This document shows positions 59,231-64,000 of a stretch of 64,000 bases of DNA, in pieces. Location of the stretch: positions 126,001 to 190,000 of the forward strand of contig JBBHKE010003208.1 in NCBI GenBank assembly GCA_037447655.1, read 5' to 3'. Below the pieces are notes generated by a model. The model saw only the letters and a program-made list of their open reading frames with translations. It was not told the origin of the DNA and did no database searches. The position numbers and the translations under genes are program-made. This stretch comes from Zygnema cylindricum (lineage: Eukaryota > Streptophyta > Zygnematophyceae > Zygnematales > Zygnemataceae). The first letter of the stretch is position 1. Each line of letters begins with the position of its first letter.

Positions 59231-61122
59231 AATCTGGTGATTGCCAAGGGTGAACTGCGGTTGTTCGCTACAACCGAAGTTTTGCAGAGCTCCCAAGAAC
59301 GGATCCGCTCCACTAACTCCACTCCTTAGTGAAGTATGTCTCAATGTGAGCAAACGATGCTCAAGATATATAACAAAGAAAATGGGGAAAACAAAAACCA
59401 AATACTTAAGTTAGTGTAGTATATCGTTGGCCGAAAATTGGCCAATAAGATAAAACGTCAACTAACAAGCAAATGGTAATTATAAATGTAAAGCTAGTTA
59501 TAGATATTTGTAGAAATGTATCTATAAATATATATTTTTGATATTTTTTTAAATATTTTTGTTTTTTTTTTCTTTAAATAAAAAGAAAACCAAATTGAAA
59601 TAAAAACAAACAAGCGAGAAAAGAAAATAACACAATTTTCAAGTGCAGGAATACTAAGCCGATGGATGACCACTAGGCCCCACCGTCTATTTATATTCTT
59701 TGCAGGAGTTATCTTTATCGAGAATAATCTGAATTTATACTTAAATAAAAGGAATCAAAACATAAACAACCGAGAAAAATCAATATAATCTGAAAATGAC
59801 AATATGCCCGACACTTATGAGGTTTGACATAACCAAACTTAAAATATGCGCAAAAGCCAAATAGAAATAAATACACAATCACAAAAAATAAAAACAACAA
59901 CACGATAATCCCAACATGCAACTTCCACACTAATTAAAGTTCAGCCACAGCCGGGAAAAGAAGTTTGGGTCGTGAGATTGCGGTCAAAATCCACTCAAAA
60001 AGACGAGAAAAGTGAAGGGAAACCTTGTAGGTCTGGCCGAAGCCGTATAGATTAATATGTAAGACTTTACAAGATATTGATAATGTAATAGAAAACTAGA
60101 CGCTTCACGCAAAGGCATAAATATCGCCTCTAAGCTGTCTGGACAATTTTACAAATAAAAAGATGGATGCAGAAAATCCTCAATACCGAAAATAAATAAA
60201 ATGAATAATTCCTGCACCTGAAAATTGTGTGCAGCAAATGTTCCGAAATGAACCAAGTAGCAAAAAACTACGCCTAGCGAAAACATGCCAATCAGAGTAC
60301 AACGTGCTATGTAAACATTTGCGTCTAGTTTGGATTCAACCAATAGGAGGCCGAAATCCTATGCCCTACGTTACAGAATCTATAACCTACGGACTAAAAC
60401 CCTTCCTATCTACATGTGAATGCGTGAACCTCCAAATGGTTCACGACTTTTGAATGTCCAATCGCGTCACTTCGTCAGAACTGACAGTAGCTTTGTCTGT
60501 CACACGCGTCAACGGTCCAGATGAGATATTACGAAAATCGTATACTTTGCGTCGACGGTCGAGATGCTCCCTTGCGCGAAATGATTCCAAATTGTCGTCG
60601 GCCAGGATTTCGGGAAATGAAAGTAGGTACGGTAGGACCGAAGGTACGATCCAATTTGTAGTCGCGAAAATTCCGAAAAAGGTGAGTCGTACGGTTTACG
60701 TGAAATCACCAAAGTAACCGTCGGCGGAAATCGCGAAAAATATACGTCGTACGGAAGGACCGCGAGTACGGTCCAAATCGTCATCCCGGAAATTACGGAA
60801 AATGTAGGTCGTACGGTACACGTCGTACAGTCCTGCGAAACCCAAATAACACCCAAATACAAATTAGTGTAGCGGCTGCCCGTCCTAACACCTAAATATA
60901 AACAACTAAAATGGCCGACGAGATGCGGCATGACAGCTGTCGTGCATGTGTCAAATAACATGAAGATGCATGCAATATCATCAGCTGTGCTCAACTTAAA
61001 CTCAAATGATAGCGAGATATCGTAAATGAAATAAAACATAAAAGCAACAATGGATAAATACAACAACAGGCAAGGTGGAAGAAAAAGAAAGGTCAACGAC
61101 TTAGTTGGTTATGGTTAGGTCA
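59231..61122 (-). repeat. probable gypsy LTR region
   Basis: The 3' LTR of the integrase-bearing fragment should start at TG (61122) just after a run of ten G. The other boundary cannot be found without a second copy. A 120-bp-period duplication occurs inside it (60,637-60,705 resembling 60,757-60,825, with GTCGTACGGT and GGACCG landmarks). The part from 59,400 to 59,940 is AT-rich and may not belong. Confidence 0.4.
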
Positions 61123-61129
61123 ATTTATT

Positions 61130-61139
61130 CCCCCCCCCC
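61130..61139 (-). promoter_or_regulatory. polypurine tract of the gypsy element
   Basis: Ten consecutive G on the minus strand, six bases after the pol stop codon, followed by AATAAAT and then TG. This is the expected place and composition for the plus-strand primer of an LTR retrotransposon. Confidence 0.65.
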
Positions 61140-61145
61140 AGCTCT

Positions 61146-62330
61146 TTAGCCGGCAGAGGAGCTGGCCAACATGACCAGAAGCTCGCGACATCCGTGGCAA
61201 AACCAGTGACCATCTAAAACCGCCAACAATGGTGGCACCAAACACTCCATGTGAAACCCTTGATTGCAATGATCACAAAGTAACATGGTGGTTTCCCCGT
61301 CCGATCGATGACAAAAGGTACATGTTGTCGCCTCCGTTATCGGCATCCGCATAAGATCCATATCATGCGACAAATCTTGTAGATAACATGGAGCACAGTT
61401 CTTGGAGTGCTCTCGAAAAAATCATGTGTCTGCTCCTTGTAATCCCAACATTCCGTTTCGATCCACCTCGATAATACGTAGGATGTGTGCAAAAACATCC
61501 GTGTCTTAAGTGTCAAAAGATTGCCTGCGAAGATAAACATAATCTCCCACCCGATAGGGCTTCTGTTGCGGCCTGTAACCGCCGCTTCGAGTGGTGGCAA
61601 ACCAAGTGTGTCCCGAAGCTGGGCAATCTGCAGGTTATCACAAGCCATGGGCATTTCCCGGGCAAAAAGCAAAGCACCACGAGTGAGTTCTTCCAAAAAA
61701 ATAGTGTCAGACATTAGTGGAAGTGGAAATCTCGCAGCTTTCTGAATATTGCGACCGAGCAACGGTTGTCGCCCATATAAAACATAGTACAGGCTGAAAT
61801 TAGCCAGACTAGCCTGAACAGACATGCGATATCCCATGGTAATGTAGCCGAGGGACTGGTCCCAAACCGAAATGTGTTATTCTAAGCAATGCTTACGCAA
61901 GGCACGCTTAAGTGTTTGGACTCTGCGTTCATTCAGGCCATCGGTCTGGGGGTGATCCTGGCTAGTACGACGATGATCGATGAGAGCCTCATTAAGCATC
62001 TCTTGAAATTCACCCCGAAATTTTGTACCCTGATCTGTAAGGACCTCGGCTGGGGCACTGTATCTCATAAAGACATGTTCCTTAAAAGCTGGGTGGTTAA
62101 CTTAGTTGTCTTGTGAGGCAGGGCTACGACTTCTACCCACTTACTGAAATTTTCGATCATAATGATGATTTTTGTTTCCCCCTACGTGATATGTGAAAAG
62201 GTCCGGCCAGATCGATCGACCATCGATAGAATAAACCCCTAATGGGTAGAGGTTAGAGCGTAGTCTGCCGATTAAAGAAAGAAGTTCAGAGACGGTCACA
62301 GGTTGAAACTCTGAGACCTCGATAAGTCCT
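61146..62330 (-). pseudogene. Ty3/gypsy integrase with C-terminal PHD finger, decayed
   Basis: Minus-strand frames give the integrase core: YSIDGRSIWPDLFTYHVGG near 62,220, the second catalytic Asp in EVLTDQGTKFRGEF (near 62,030), and Glu in DHPQTDGLNERRVQTLKRAL. Then come the post-core YRMSVQASLANFSLYYVLYG (near 61,820) and FAREMP. After one more frameshift the chain ends in CTFCHRSDGETTMLLCDHC, NQGFHMEC, and HWFCHGC, a complete Cys4-His-Cys3 PHD finger (about 61,200-61,325). TAA follows at 61146. Several stops and shifts interrupt the integrase. Confidence 0.85.
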
Positions 62331-62344
62331 CAGAGTAGACATCT

Positions 62345-62640
62345 TCCAAGAAGCCTCTAGGATAATCCTGACCCCTTTGTGTTCTAGCAAAAATAACTGC
62401 CACCCTGGCAGACAAAAACCCTGACCACCTCCACCCCTGTAAAGGCAAGACTCCCCTGAGTCGGTAGCAAAAAGAATCTCTGAATTTGCTCCCCTGAGCA
62501 GTAAGTTATGGAGGGTCAAAGTTGACCTTTTGTACAGAAGCTCTCTGGGAGAGGGGGTCCTATCTTCTAATTTTTCTAAGTCCTATCTCTCTCACAGACT
62601 CTATCTACTGATGTACGGAACCAATCAGAATTGAGTTCCG
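62345..62640 (-). repeat. copia-type LTR fragment fused to gypsy integrase
   Basis: On the minus strand ATAGGACTTAG near 62,575, TAACTTA near 62,500 and GATTCTTTTTGCTAC followed by GACTCAGGGGAGTCT near 62,480-62,450 match the copia LTR at 34,300-34,455 in the same order. The homology ends near GGCTTCTTG (about 62,350), where the gypsy-type frame begins. Confidence 0.6.
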
Positions 62641-62960
62641 TACGCAAAAGTACAGCTGCCGTAACGTGGAGTGGATTATTGCAAAATGCTGTGAAATGTC
62701 CAAGTAGTAATCTAAAGAAAAATTCGTACGGCCTTCTAGACCGTACTACGAAGCTTTGTCGTTATCCTAAAACGACAAATAAAAAAAAATACCATCGGTT
62801 AGACCAAGGACTCTGGAATCTCAATAACTTAAAATGCGAACTCGAAAACAGTATCTTGCCAGGAGAATCACAAAAGTCGACCGAATTTTTAAATAGAACC
62901 TGTTTGTGCTGCACAGCAACAAGACGTGACATTTTGTCACGTTTTGGTGCCGCTGGTATT

Positions 62961-63023
62961 ATGGCAACCATGGCGCCTCCATCCATGGCGGAGAATGCCG
63001 AGATTGCGAGAGACTCGACAATG
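62961..63023 (+). CDS. possible first exon of a gene (unrecognised)
   Basis: ATGGCAACCATGG opens a 21-codon stretch (MATMAPPSMAENAEIARDST) that is clearly more GC-rich than its surroundings and ends at a GTCAGT donor in phase 0. A possible partner exon follows AAAGCAG at 63,879 and runs IQTHSNNEIRIRSPS to a TGA at 63,924. That would make a very short protein, so the true continuation may lie beyond the window. Evidence is only composition, start context and splice signals. Confidence 0.3.
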
Positions 63024-64000
63024 GTCAGTTTTTCAATATAAGGGATTCTGGTTGTCTAAGAACTTGAAGTTATATTAAACTAAAGCTAAAATAAAAATAA
63101 CGTTCAAGTTTATCATAAAGTATGTTAAAATAGGGATAAAATTAGGGTATAAGGCTATAAAAACTGGAAAATAGATCAAATTAGGGCTGAAAAATAAGGT
63201 ATAGGGTTGTCAGAACTTGAAAATTGGTTAACCTAGGGTTAAAAAATAGGGTTACAAGGTACTGTACTTTTGCAAGCATCAATCTGAATCCTTCATGACT
63301 TCACAATTTTTCGCTGGTTTCTGCACTTTCCATAGAAGGGCAACATTTCCAATGTAATTTATGTATGTTTATGCATGTATGTATGTATTCATTTATGTAT
63401 TGTTTTCTTAATACTTTGCAAGTGAGGCCACTTTTGGTTTAATAACTTGCAAAAGCTTCTTGATCGGTTTACCGATTGATTGGTCAGGTGAAGTTCTAAA
63501 TCCAAATTTAGTATGGTGTATGGTATGTTAGGGTAATTTAGTATGATACGGAATAGTTTTTTTATGAAATTGTAGAAACAAAACTTAGTATGGCAGGGTA
63601 ATGTAGTATGGCATGGTGTGGCTTTTGTATGAAATCGTTGGTACAAAATTTAGTTTGCAAAATTGGCAACGTCATTATGATTTGCATTATGTCAGTTTGA
63701 TATTCAAATCTTCTTTAACATCATATCATACTTGTCTAACAAAAAACGTTTTGTTTTCAAGTTTTTTAAATTTTTTGCTTCCATTACTATCATTTATGTT
63801 CAAGCGAATGCTTTTCTACTATATTTTGGTATCTTTATCCTTTTCACTGATCGAACTTTGTCTGTGTTTGCAAAGCAGATACAAACCCACTCCAACAATG
63901 AAATCCGCATTCGTTCTCCTTCATGAACAATAATTTTCTTTCTTTATGGTTGCCTATCACCCAATTTCCAATGGGGTTATCTTTGAGCACTAGAATAAAA
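63024..64000. other. AT-rich DNA, possibly an intron
   Basis: GTATG-type simple repeats near 63,361-63,400 and imperfect repeats of TAATTTAGTATGG between 63,480 and 63,660. No supported coding sequence apart from the possible small exon at 63,879. Confidence 0.4.

Noticed and set aside
63170-63260. TAGGGTT-like motifs as telomeric repeat
   Set aside because: Only scattered single copies of TAGGGTT in AT-rich DNA, not an array.

Overview
The window is nuclear DNA of a eukaryote with spliceosomal (GT-AG) introns, long T-rich introns, AT-rich intergenic DNA and very many transposable elements. The one confidently named gene, the U1 snRNP 70 kDa protein, has a plant-type N-terminus ([18 protein letters not shown], then EKRK) but keeps an HSGR stretch after the RRM. 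That points to the green lineage, most likely a streptophyte alga or early land plant rather than a flowering plant. The species cannot be fixed from the sequence alone.

Layout. 1-3,600: AT-rich DNA with a possible last exon of a gene entering from the left, and inverted-repeat elements. 3,612-17,097 (minus): a 12-exon gene whose junctions all agree in phase. It encodes a predicted 939-residue protein with a Ser/Pro-rich N-terminus and a long, extremely E/R-rich coiled coil; I do not recognise the family. Its introns hold at least eight transposable elements. 17,100-43,300: almost pure transposon territory, with nested PIF/Harbinger-like elements, hAT-like elements, TA-flanked MITEs sharing one terminal sequence, a 5'-truncated LINE tail, a Ty1/copia element with both LTRs and target duplication (28,199-34,582), an LTR plus gag fragment (41,034-42,280), a diverged LTR cut by an assembly gap (37,716-37,725) and large repeated segments. 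43,567 to about 51,500 (plus): the U1-70K gene, with an apparent frameshift in exon 1. About 52,700-56,345 (plus): two head-to-tail decayed copies of a non-LTR retrotransposon; the downstream copy ends in a restriction-like endonuclease domain. 57,220-62,330 (minus): Ty3/gypsy gag, LTR and integrase remnants, with a PHD finger as the last domain of pol. 62,961 to the end: a possible first exon of another gene.

No rRNA gene, CRISPR array, bacterial operon or intact transposase gene was found. The cellular genes do not obviously work together. The most informative content is the nested transposon record: several insertions can be proved inside the window because an empty copy of the same site is present elsewhere. 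One set of about 17-20 bp termini is shared by at least six otherwise unrelated MITE families, implying one absent mobilising enzyme.
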